Of a DNA stretch of 64,000 nt, positions 26,548-35,500 are shown in pieces. A program made the position numbers and the translations under genes. The stretch's first letter is position 1. Every line of letters begins with the position of its first letter. The notes beneath the pieces are model-generated. The model saw nothing but the letters and a program-made list of their open reading frames with translations, was not told where the DNA came from and searched no databases. The DNA is taken from positions 1 to 64,000 of the forward strand of contig JAFYNH010000032.1 in NCBI GenBank assembly GCA_017549815.1. Direction: 5' to 3'. Origin of the DNA: Selenomonadaceae bacterium (lineage in GTDB: Bacteria > Bacillota > Negativicutes > Selenomonadales > Selenomonadaceae).

Positions 26548-27784
26548 ACCCTAAACGCGACTCTTGCTTAGTCAAAGCCTCTTGCCAGACAGCTTTAAGC
26601 GGCACGGAATTTTTTTCGGCAAGGCGGCGACAGTCTTCATATTCGGGTGTTATCGAAACGATTTTGCCGTCATACGCGCTGACTTTGCATTGAACTTCAC
26701 CAAAACTCGTTTCAACCTTTGCAACCTTGCGAACAGCCTCGACTCGCCGCGCAATGTCAATCACTCGCAAACCTATCGTCGTTGTCTCCTCGAAAATAAT
26801 TTTTATGCAAATTTCTTTATGCTCCTTGTCGACCAAAACGCTCAACATCTGCGCGGGACGATTTTTTTTCATGAAAATGGAAGTCGTCCACACGTCAAGC
26901 GCACCTGCGTTAAAAAGTCGTTCGTAAAGCCAGCCGTAAATTTGCGGATTCATGTCGTCAATATTCGCCTCAAGCTTGACTAAATGCCTTTCCGTCTGCC
27001 CGCTGAATTCGCCAAGATAAATCCTTAAAACGTTGGCAATATCTAAGTCCCAAGTGCCCGCGCCATAGCCAATTTTCTCTGAAGAAAAATCTTCGGGCAA
27101 ATCCGCGCTGTATTCGGCAAGAGCTTTAACAATCGCCGCACCCGTTGGAGTCGTCAACTCTTTCTCCGCGCCGAAACAATAAGTTTTAAAGCCCTGTAAA
27201 AGCTCGGCAGTCGCAGGCGCAGGAACGGGCATTAAACCATGAGCACATTTAATAAAGCCGCTCCCTGTGTTGATTCGCGAGACGAAAATTTTCTCGACGT
27301 CCAAATAATCAAGGCAAATGACACTGCCAACAATGTCGATAATCGAATCCGTCGCGCCAACTTCGTGAAAAGTAACTTCATCGGCGGGACGTTGATGAAC
27401 TTTGCCTTCAGCCGACGCAATCACTCCGAAAATCGTCAACGCACGAGTTTTAACGGTCTCGCTTAGCTCCGACGCCTCAATAATTTTTTTTATATCAGTA
27501 AAAGTTCTGTGGCTGTGATTTCTAATATGTTCATAGCGGTGCAGATGTCTGATGTTCGGGTGGTCAAGTTCTGAATCAAAAGTTTTCGGGAGCTTAACGT
27601 CAACATAAGCCGCGCCGATTCCATTCTTGTTGACGTTGGAAATTTCAAGTTTAAAATCACCCGGCAGATTCAACTTGTCAAGCTCGCCGCGCAGATATTT
27701 TTCGGGCACGCCCAGTTGAAGACACGCCCCCAAAAACATATTGCCGCTTATGCCCGCCGCGCAGTCCAAATATAAAGCCTTCAC
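26546..27784 (-). CDS. larC: LarC-type nickel insertion protein (nickel pincer cofactor synthesis)
   Basis: 412 aa from GTG 27784 (KALYLDCAAGISGNMFLGA), behind AGAAGGG; the frame extends 20 codons further upstream without a better start. LarC inserts nickel into the pyridinium dithiocarboxylate nucleotide to finish the nickel-pincer cofactor of lactate racemase-type enzymes. The N-terminal motif, a His-rich stretch (HPNIRHLHRYEHIRNHSHR) and VTFHEVGATDSIIDIVG are diagnostic. It is encoded in one frame, unlike the frameshifted larC of some lactobacilli. larB, larE and larA are not in the window. It lies 81 bp after the cysteine desulfurase gene. Confidence 0.92.
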   Translation of the reverse strand: MKALYLDCAAGISGNMFLGACLQLGVPEKYLRGELDKLNLPGDFKLEISNVNKNGIGAAYVDVKLPKTFDSELDHPNIRHLHRYEHIRNHSHRTFTDIKKIIEASELSETVKTRALTIFGVIASAEGKVHQRPADEVTFHEVGATDSIIDIVGSVICLDYLDVEKIFVSRINTGSGFIKCAHGLMPVPAPATAELLQGFKTYCFGAEKELTTPTGAAIVKALAEYSADLPEDFSSEKIGYGAGTWDLDIANVLRIYLGEFSGQTERHLVKLEANIDDMNPQIYGWLYERLFNAGALDVWTTSIFMKKNRPAQMLSVLVDKEHKEICIKIIFEETTTIGLRVIDIARRVEAVRKVAKVETSFGEVQCKVSAYDGKIVSITPEYEDCRRLAEKNSVPLKAVWQEALTKQESRLG

Positions 27785-27865
27785 AAAATCCCTTCTATCC
27801 GTCAATTTTTTGCGCAGTTTAGCAAATCCGCCCTTGCTTGTCAAAATTGAAGTCCAGTCTAAGAA

Positions 27866-29017
27866 TCAACGCGGCATTAAAATTTCCAGCAAGTTCTTTC
27901 CGATAATTTCTGCGTCATCATAGGAATTTTCTTTGCCAAAAGTTATTCGGATTGTTCCGCGAATGTAATCCTTTGGAACGGCTAAAGCTTTAAGGACGTG
28001 AGAAATTTTCACTTGCCGAGAATTGCAAGCCGAGCCGGTCGATACACAAATATTTTTCAAATCAAGGCGGTGTAAGAGAGTTTCGCCGTCGTAATTTTTA
28101 AATGACAAACTCAAATGACCGGGTAAACGAATTTCGCCGCCGTTCAAAATAAAATCAACGTTATTATTTCTCAATCTGTCGAGTAAAATCTTTGCGCAAG
28201 CTGAAATTTTTTCCGAGTTCCTTTCCATATCGCGACAATTTTTTTCGAGTGCAAAAGCCATTGCCGCAATCGCAGGAACATTTTCAGTCCCCGCACGCCG
28301 TGAAAATTCTTGTGTGCCACCGTCAAGATAGGGCAAGAGTTTCAGTCCTTCGCGAATGTAAAGAAATCCGGTACCCTTTGGAGCGTTGAATTTGTGCGCG
28401 GAGGCGGAGAGCATATCCGCTCCCAAAAGTTTTACGTCAACGGGAATATGTCCGACGGCTTGAACCGCGTCAGTATGAAAAATTTTTCCTGCCGTGTGTG
28501 CAATTTCTGCGAGAGATTTAATCGGTTGAATTGTGCCGACTTCGTTATTTGCGAGCATGACGGAAATAATTTTTGTCTGCGGTAAAATTTTTTCGTGCAG
28601 GTCGTCGGGATTGACCGTACCGAACTTATTGACAGGTAATTTCGTCACCGAACAGCCGAGTCGTTCCAATGCCGCGCAGGAATTCAGAATTGCCTTGTGC
28701 TCAACGGCTGAAGTGATTATGTTCGGACGTTCGTTCAAATTTGCAAGTACAGAAGATTTTATCGCCCAGTTGTCACTTTCCGTGCCACCCGACGTAAAAA
28801 AAATTTCCTGCGGCTCGGCGTTAATGCAGGCGGCAATTTTTTCACGCGATTCTTTCAGAATTTTTTTTAACGGACGCGAGAGCTTGTAAGCCGATGAAGG
28901 ATTTGCAAAAAAATTTTTCTGCAAGTCAATCATCAATTCCAAAGCGTCCTCATCAAGTTTAGTCGTCGCCGAGTTATCGGCATAAATAATTTCACTCGAA
29001 GAGCTTGCAACCGTCAT
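27866..29017 (-). CDS. Cysteine desulfurase (NifS/IscS family)
   Basis: 383 aa from ATG 29017, behind TTGAGG. PLP enzyme that removes sulfur from cysteine and passes it as persulfide. Lys209 in SASAHKFNAPKG binds PLP; Cys331 in VSTGSACNS is the persulfide-bearing residue; TSGGTESDN and HTDAVQAVG are conserved. The gene overlaps the end of the upstream 68-aa gene and so is translationally coupled to it. It lies downstream of the BREX operon, whose BrxP has a PP-loop/PAPS-reductase fold, so it could supply sulfur to it. General Fe-S or tRNA thiolation is an equally open role. Confidence 0.92.
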   Translation of the reverse strand: MTVASSSSEIIYADNSATTKLDEDALELMIDLQKNFFANPSSAYKLSRPLKKILKESREKIAACINAEPQEIFFTSGGTESDNWAIKSSVLANLNERPNIITSAVEHKAILNSCAALERLGCSVTKLPVNKFGTVNPDDLHEKILPQTKIISVMLANNEVGTIQPIKSLAEIAHTAGKIFHTDAVQAVGHIPVDVKLLGADMLSASAHKFNAPKGTGFLYIREGLKLLPYLDGGTQEFSRRAGTENVPAIAAMAFALEKNCRDMERNSEKISACAKILLDRLRNNNVDFILNGGEIRLPGHLSLSFKNYDGETLLHRLDLKNICVSTGSACNSRQVKISHVLKALAVPKDYIRGTIRITFGKENSYDDAEIIGKNLLEILMPR

Positions 29018-29198
29018 TCTTGAAGTCCTCAATCTTATCTAAAATGTCTTGCGGCTCGACTTCCAGAAAATTCGCCAAGCAATTAAGGCAATAAAAATTC
29101 TTGCTTTTCATGCCCAAGAGTTTTTTGTTAATGCCGATTTCATTTTTGCTCAAAGGACGTTTCCCGCAAGCAATGCACTCAAAAAATTTTTTAGCCAA
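28992..29198 (-). CDS. Small Cys-rich (zinc-ribbon-like) protein next to the cysteine desulfurase
   Basis: 68 aa, TTG start directly after the brxL stop (TAGTTG), with GAGGT nine bases upstream. Two Cys pairs (ECIACGKRPL and YCLNCLANFLE) look like a treble-clef or zinc ribbon; the acidic C-terminal helix ends EDFKNDGCKLFE. It overlaps the cysteine desulfurase gene by about 26 bp. Similar small proteins beside nifS-like genes are known to me in Firmicutes, but I cannot name a function. It may be a scaffold or sulfur-acceptor partner; that is speculation. Confidence 0.75.
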   Translation of the reverse strand: MAKKFFECIACGKRPLSKNEIGINKKLLGMKSKNFYCLNCLANFLEVEPQDILDKIEDFKNDGCKLFE

Positions 29199-30638
29199 CT
29201 AAATTACCTCGAACTTCGGAATTTCCTTGCCGGCATACTCAATATCCAGCAAGGCAAGTTGTTTTCTAATCGTCGCCCGCATTTGACAGGCACGCTCAAG
29301 ACAGTAACGACTGAAAAGTTTTTTGTCGACTTCTTCAGCGCGTCTGACATTCGGGAAAAATAATTTCAAATACGCCGTTGCAATTCGTTTAATCGCGGCA
29401 GTATCTCGCGTGTCGGCTTTTTCGGGAACCTTAACCAAGTTGTCAACGATTGCCCGATAACTGACATCTTCGCGCAGTTCATGGAGGATTGAACAAAAAT
29501 ATTCGGAGTTCAAAGCCCAGCCGCAAATTTTCATATCGTCATTCATGCGCGGGATATTCCAGCCCTTAATAAAGCCGTGAAAGCGTTCAATCAGCGCGGA
29601 CTCATGAAAGACTGTCGGCAATTCCTCGAACATATTCGCCGCGCCGTCCATATCCATTGCAGATTTTGAAATGTTGCCGCTGAGAATAACTCCCGCGTCG
29701 GCGTTGTTTGAGTGGTTGCCGACCGTGTAAACTCCATTCTCCAAAAAACCTTTCAACGCGGCGCGCATTTCGTCTGTATCCTTAAAAGAAATCGTCTGCA
29801 CTTCGTCGAGTGTCACAAAATCGTTGTAAGCAACAAGCCCCTCTTGACGTTTCTGCATATCGTAAAACATTTTGGCGCGACTCATGATTCCGCCGCTCGA
29901 CAGCCAACCGAAACGACTGATTCGCCCGAAAACGTAAGATTTGCCCGTTCCCTTAGGCGCAAGCTCAATAAAATTCAATCGCTTTTCAACGAAAGGCAAG
30001 AGCCGTGTGAGCATTGTCAATTTTTCTTCTTCGCGCTCGTAGCCTGCTGCATTGTAGTCAATCGCGCCTAAAAGAATTTGCAACCACTCATCGAACGAAA
30101 AATTTTTCCTTGCGTCCTTGTAAAAATCCAAGTTGATTTTGTACGGACAAAAATTTTTGAACTTTAATAAACGAATTTTGCCGGGCACTTTAGGACGCGA
30201 ATCATAATCGGGCGGTCGGTAGCCGAGCTGAATCATTCCCCAAACTTCGCGCCCGCCGACGAGTTCATCTTTGTAAAGGTACCAAACATTTTCGTCAATC
30301 ATCGTTTCCTTAGCCGTGAGTCCGAAATCCGGCAGAGAAAATGACGCCGTGCCGTTCGCTACGTCAATTTCAATGGAAACCTTCGCCAGCAGTTTGACAT
30401 GTTCGTTATCCATGACAATACGGCTTTTAATCGCTTTCCAATCGTCCTTTTTGGGAATAAATTTCTTTACGAAATCCGTCAGTTCATCTGCGTCAAATTT
30501 TCCGTCCGCATCTTCAAAGCGTCGCAAAAGCCAATCGCGCATAAACGACGGCAGACTCAACGCAGAAAAAAAATTGCTGTTCTTCAAATCTTTATAAACG
30601 ACCATGTCGGAGAAAATTTTTTTTAATCTGTTTTCCAT
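29199..30638 (-). CDS. brxL: BREX protein BrxL (AAA+ ATPase, short form)
   Basis: 479 aa from ATG 30638, behind TTGGAG. BrxL is a DNA-binding AAA+ ring ATPase of BREX phage defence. Conserved N-terminal features (IFSDMVVYKD, LPSFMRDWLL), Walker A APKGTGKS (227-234) and Walker B FVTLDEV (274-280) are clear, as is the SGNIS and ERFHGFIKGW sensor region. It stops about 200 residues short of the ~680-aa type I BREX proteins, so the C-terminal Lon-protease-like domain is absent. It is the last BREX gene of the operon, 12 bp after the pglZ stop. Confidence 0.9.
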   Translation of the reverse strand: MENRLKKIFSDMVVYKDLKNSNFFSALSLPSFMRDWLLRRFEDADGKFDADELTDFVKKFIPKKDDWKAIKSRIVMDNEHVKLLAKVSIEIDVANGTASFSLPDFGLTAKETMIDENVWYLYKDELVGGREVWGMIQLGYRPPDYDSRPKVPGKIRLLKFKNFCPYKINLDFYKDARKNFSFDEWLQILLGAIDYNAAGYEREEEKLTMLTRLLPFVEKRLNFIELAPKGTGKSYVFGRISRFGWLSSGGIMSRAKMFYDMQKRQEGLVAYNDFVTLDEVQTISFKDTDEMRAALKGFLENGVYTVGNHSNNADAGVILSGNISKSAMDMDGAANMFEELPTVFHESALIERFHGFIKGWNIPRMNDDMKICGWALNSEYFCSILHELREDVSYRAIVDNLVKVPEKADTRDTAAIKRIATAYLKLFFPNVRRAEEVDKKLFSRYCLERACQMRATIRKQLALLDIEYAGKEIPKFEVI

Positions 30639-30650
30639 TGCTCGCTCCAA

Positions 30651-32543
30651 TCAATCCAAAAGAAAATCGAAAGCGTCATCTGTTTTTTGCAACGCAGGAA
30701 TTTTAACCTCATTGTTCGCCGTCTGCAAAGAAAATTCAATAATGGGCACCAAAATTTCTTCAAGTGTCGCGCCGCCGTGAACTTCGACTGAGGATAATCG
30801 CCCGCCCGCAAATCTGTCGTAATTCGCCAAAACCCAAAAGCCGTTTTCTTCAATCGCGCAATCCGGTTTTTCATCGAATTCATTTATCGGACAACAACGC
30901 CCCGAATGTTCGCCGACGGATTTCAGCTTGAATTTATTTTCGTGCCCGTACATAACGGCGAGGCGGCTTGCTCCATGATCCGAAGTCAAAATAATTTTTT
31001 CGACGCGGTGATTTGCCAAAGTCTTTTTTATTTCGTCAAGCACGTCATTAATTATCCTAAGTTCGTCGTCAATATAAATCGGCGCAGAACATTTGCCGTT
31101 CGCGTCAAATTTCTCCGTTGAATGTTTTAAATCGTCCAACTGCTGATTCTTATCAAATTTATCGCCCGACCAATCATCGTAGAAATTTTTGTTTTGAAAA
31201 GTCAGCGTCGGTAAATCTGCGCGGGCAATCTGAATCTGCGCGGAAAGTCCTAGTTGCGTTGCCTTTGTCTTTATGTAGCCCAAAAACTCAACGCCGAGCG
31301 CGTCTAACCAATAAAGCTTTGCATTTTTATCTGCGTTGTCCAAGATTTTTTGCCGCGTCTCAAATTTGTTGTACGGTCTGCCGAGTGCGATTTCATGAAC
31401 ATGCTTTTTAAAATTTTCGTCGTCGACGTTGCAGAGTTTAATCTTTTTGTAACGCCGAAAATAAATCGTAATCTCCTCGTCCCCGAAGTCGTAATCCGTC
31501 AAGTAATCATTCATAGCCGAATAATTCTTCTTGAAAACGGACGGGATTGCATTTCTGCCCTGTATAAACTCAATCATTGCGCGACGCTCCTCGCCCGTGT
31601 TATCCGTCAAATATTTTACGGCGTCGGGGAAATTTTTCAGTCGCTCAAGATATTCGTCAAGATATTGCGTCGAAATATTTTTGACTGCGGCTTTTCGCAA
31701 CGAATAAAATTCCTCAAAAATTTTTTCGTCTTCAATGTCGAGCAGAGCAAAAAATAAATTCTTACGATACTCTTCATAAGTCGCCGAATGTTCAAAAGCA
31801 TATTTCAAATACGGATTGAAAATTTTATTCTTAAAGCCCGCCGCAAAACTGCGCCAATGTTCGGGCGGATACCCTTCACAATTATTATCAAAAAAATATT
31901 CCCGCCATTGTTCCTCGTTTAGCGCGTCAGGCGAAACTTTAAAGTGCGGCTCCTCATTTTTAATCGCGTCGTAAAAAGTATTTATTTCTTTAACATTTCT
32001 GAGCGGCAAATTTGATTGCACAGTCAAATTATTTTTCCCACCCTCCGCAAGTTTGAGAAGCTCGGAAAAATTTTTGGCGTCCGTCGAAACATTAACGTCA
32101 AAACCGTATTTCACGACAGAAAAATTCTCCTTGCCGCCAGCTTTGCAAATATGATTCGTGCGAAATTTAAAATCTTCGTCGGCGAGACGCTCAAGCAAAT
32201 TCGTAATGCCTCGACAGACGAAGATAATTTTCCGATTAAAATTTTCGTCCTGCAGTCTTCGCAAAATATTTTCTTGCCCCGTAAAGTAAATGTATTCGCC
32301 CAAGCCGAAACACAGTACATTGTTTCCAAATGTTTTCAATTTCTCAACGAGCCTGTCGGTATCTGGAAGAAAATCGCCCGCACAAAAATCCGAGACGTAA
32401 ATTTTCTCGAAGTCGCCGAAAATTCTTTTTAGTTCCGCGCAGATTTTCACGTCGTCCGAAATAACAAAATACGGGCGCATAGTGTCCCGTTTCAAGTAGA
32501 TGCGAATTCTTTTTACGACCTCTTCAACGTTCAAAATCTCCAA
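30651..32543 (-). CDS. pglZ: BREX protein PglZ (alkaline-phosphatase-like)
   Basis: 630 aa. Core BREX component. The C-terminal half has the PglZ-type phosphatase-fold signatures YWLDALGVEFLGYI, ILTSDHGASRLAV and SSVEVHGGATLEEILVPI, where Asp and His residues would bind metal. The N-terminal third is a divergent domain with GLGEYIYFTGQEN. TTG start one base after the brxC stop, with AGGGAG upstream, so translation is probably coupled to brxC. It is shorter than many type I PglZ proteins (~830-900 aa) and consistent with type 4. Confidence 0.9.
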   Translation of the reverse strand: MEILNVEEVVKRIRIYLKRDTMRPYFVISDDVKICAELKRIFGDFEKIYVSDFCAGDFLPDTDRLVEKLKTFGNNVLCFGLGEYIYFTGQENILRRLQDENFNRKIIFVCRGITNLLERLADEDFKFRTNHICKAGGKENFSVVKYGFDVNVSTDAKNFSELLKLAEGGKNNLTVQSNLPLRNVKEINTFYDAIKNEEPHFKVSPDALNEEQWREYFFDNNCEGYPPEHWRSFAAGFKNKIFNPYLKYAFEHSATYEEYRKNLFFALLDIEDEKIFEEFYSLRKAAVKNISTQYLDEYLERLKNFPDAVKYLTDNTGEERRAMIEFIQGRNAIPSVFKKNYSAMNDYLTDYDFGDEEITIYFRRYKKIKLCNVDDENFKKHVHEIALGRPYNKFETRQKILDNADKNAKLYWLDALGVEFLGYIKTKATQLGLSAQIQIARADLPTLTFQNKNFYDDWSGDKFDKNQQLDDLKHSTEKFDANGKCSAPIYIDDELRIINDVLDEIKKTLANHRVEKIILTSDHGASRLAVMYGHENKFKLKSVGEHSGRCCPINEFDEKPDCAIEENGFWVLANYDRFAGGRLSSVEVHGGATLEEILVPIIEFSLQTANNEVKIPALQKTDDAFDFLLD

Positions 32544-32544
32544 T

Positions 32545-35500
32545 TTAAGACTCCCTTAAAAGTTTCAAACCGACTTCATAATTTTTATCAACCAATTCAA
32601 TCAGAAGTTTTTTCGCGTCGCCGTCCGACATTTGCATAACCCGCGCCGTCACTTTGTCATAAGCCCCGCCGCTGTAATATTTATTTTTCGCAAACTCCTT
32701 TACAATCTCATTAATACGAACGTTGGAATACCATTGATAAGCGTCGCCCTTAAATTTTGATTCCAATTCGTTGCGGACTTCGTCGTTGTCGTCCAATATG
32801 CTACGTTGTTCGCCGATAATTTCTCTGCGGAAAGCCTCTTCAATCTTCCGCTTATCCTTCAACGCGGCGAAATACGACGGACGTTTTTCAAGATAATCAA
32901 TCGCGAGCCGTACATCTTTTTCGTCGGGCTGATTCGCCATGACGGTACTAAAAACTTTTCGGGCGTTATCCTGTTCCGACTGCGGCACCATTGCCAAAAT
33001 CGGCGTGCGATGAATTTTCGACCATTCACGCGGCGAATTATTTCCAGCAATATTTTTCCACAAAGTCAAAAGTTCATTCTTCAGCTGTTTGCCCTTTATT
33101 TTCTTTGCATAATCATCAACATTTTTATGATAGCGTCCCTGTGAATCAGTGAACGAAGTATTTGGCAGATAGCTATGGAGTTCTTTAATCTCTTCGTCGT
33201 TCAAGTCGTTTAGCTGATAAGAATATTTGTCGCGCAAAATTTTCAGTGGCTCATTCATTGCGTCGCGAATAATCTCTGCGTTATCTATAAGTTGGCATAA
33301 AAAAAATTCCCTTTTGCTTTGAGAAATTTCATTGCGCTGAAACATTTCCTTTAAGACCGCGAAGAAATCTTTCAGCGTGGGATAATAATCTGTGATTACG
33401 TCGGCAGGGATTTTCAGATTGAATCGGCAATAATCCGCCCAACTTTTCACGCAGGCACTTAGCGATTTTCCGTTAATGCCAAAGTTACGGCTCTCAACGA
33501 CAATCTTGTAATCGACGACCAATTTTTTTAAATCGTCCGTTGCGGTTTCCTTATCGCGTAACCAAATTCCGTCGCCCGACGTTATTCGCCGTTGACATTC
33601 CGCAACAGGATTTTCTATACCGATTTGTTTAGCCAACTCAAAAATTATCCCGTCCTCAAAATTTTTAACGAAGTCGCTAAAAATTTCGCGTCCTTTTTGA
33701 GCCGTGAAAAAATTTTTTAAGTCATGAAAAGCCGCGGGATTATTCAATAAAAATTGCCCTGCGCGTTCCGCCAATGCCGAGACACTGACGGCTTGTTTGG
33801 AATTGGCTATTTCGGTAAGGAGGTATAAAAAATCTTTGTACTTATCTTCCGCCGCGTCCGCATAGCACCAAAACGGATAACCCAAATTTATCAACTTCAA
33901 GCGGAGTTTCTGCGCACTCTGTTCAACGGATATATCTTCCGTCACGTTGAAAATTTCAGACGCAAATAACATGAACTGCCGCTGATTCTGCGACATTATC
34001 TCAAGATATTTCGAGTGATAATTTTTGACGGGATTAAATACTTGCTTGATACTTTCGCCGATATATTCCGCTAACTTCTGAACGTTCATTGCGCCGCCCA
34101 AATTTCCGTCGATACCCGCGCTGAATCGGTAAGGGTCGCCAGCGTATTCCTTCAATAAAAAGCCAGTCAAGAAAGCATAAATATTCAGCGGCATAAATCC
34201 GCGCTTAATCAAGTAATCAATAATATCGTCAAAGGAAATGTGCGTATTTTTTTCAAGCTCACGTTTAATCAATGCGTCGACTTCGATTTTCAAGCGCGAA
34301 ATACTCAAGTCGGGATAAACTTCCCAATACTTTCCTGACATTTGCCACGCGTCGCCCAAAACAATTTTAATCGAGTTCATCTTGAGCATAGAATATTCTT
34401 CCTGCTTTATTCCTGCCTCAGAAAGTTTTTTCAAAGGGGAGGTTTGAAAAAGTGTGTCGGTGATATTGGCGTCATCAAAAGAATACGGATAAATTTGCCG
34501 CACATTATCTTTAAGCTTATCTTTAACTTGGTCGGCACTCTGGCAGGAAATGCCCTTGCGTTCGTCATTATAATTTTTAGTCGCGGGATAATAAACAAAG
34601 GAGCCGTTCGCGAAAGAATTATGCCATTCCTTCAAGCAATCGGCGGCATTATCTTTCATTTTGTCGGCAAGCCCGTTATCTTTGCCGCGCCAATACTTTT
34701 CGTTCGCGGAATTCTCAACCCAGCGCGTGAAAACTTCGCGATTTATCAAATTCGACGAGGCGTCAATAAAAACCAATTTATGATAGCGTTCATTGTCAAT
34801 CGCGTCGCCGATAAGATTATAAATTTTATTTTGTTCGTCTTCGTTGCGGGCAAAGCAGACAACCGCCTTGATGTGATAATCTTCCTTTTCATTCGTGATT
34901 TTCTTAATTGTCGAAGTTAAATTGTCCGCCGCGACAGAATACAAAATGTAACGGAATTTTTGCGCCGCCGACAGATTTATCGTTTCAATAAGCTTGGCGG
35001 TGGGGATAAGAAGGTCGGCAGTCCTTACGGTTTCGGTGATAGATTTTTTCAGACGTTCAATCTCCGCGAAGTCGCCGTTTAAAGCCATTGCCGCAAAAGT
35101 CGTAACCTTGCCCGGTTTCCTGAACAAAATATCTTTGCGTACTAAATCATTTGCGATAGCTACGGCGCGTCCGTTTTCCATGTCAGCGACGCCAGTAAAT
35201 GCAAGCTCCAAATTTTCTTCCGTCGGTCTGAAAATATCAACTCCGCCGCGTGATTCTTGATCTATGGCTTGGAATAATAAAATTGTCTTCAAAACAATTT
35301 GCTCGTCGAGATTTAAAGTATCTTTATTCAGCGCGTAAGAATCGAGAATTGCGCGAATCGACGGCTTTAAATTCATGCGTCCGACGTTTCCGCCGTGTTC
35401 GTCTGTGCCGCTCTCGTAAAAAAAGTTCCACAGATAATCTATCGTCAAAAGGTCGCCGTCTTCGGGAGCTTTCGTCGCGATAAATTCTTGGAAGGCTTTG

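Noticed and set aside
27785-27844. Upstream 20-codon extension of larC
   Set aside because: The homologous N-terminus begins at the GTG (KALYLDC) with AGAAGGG in front.
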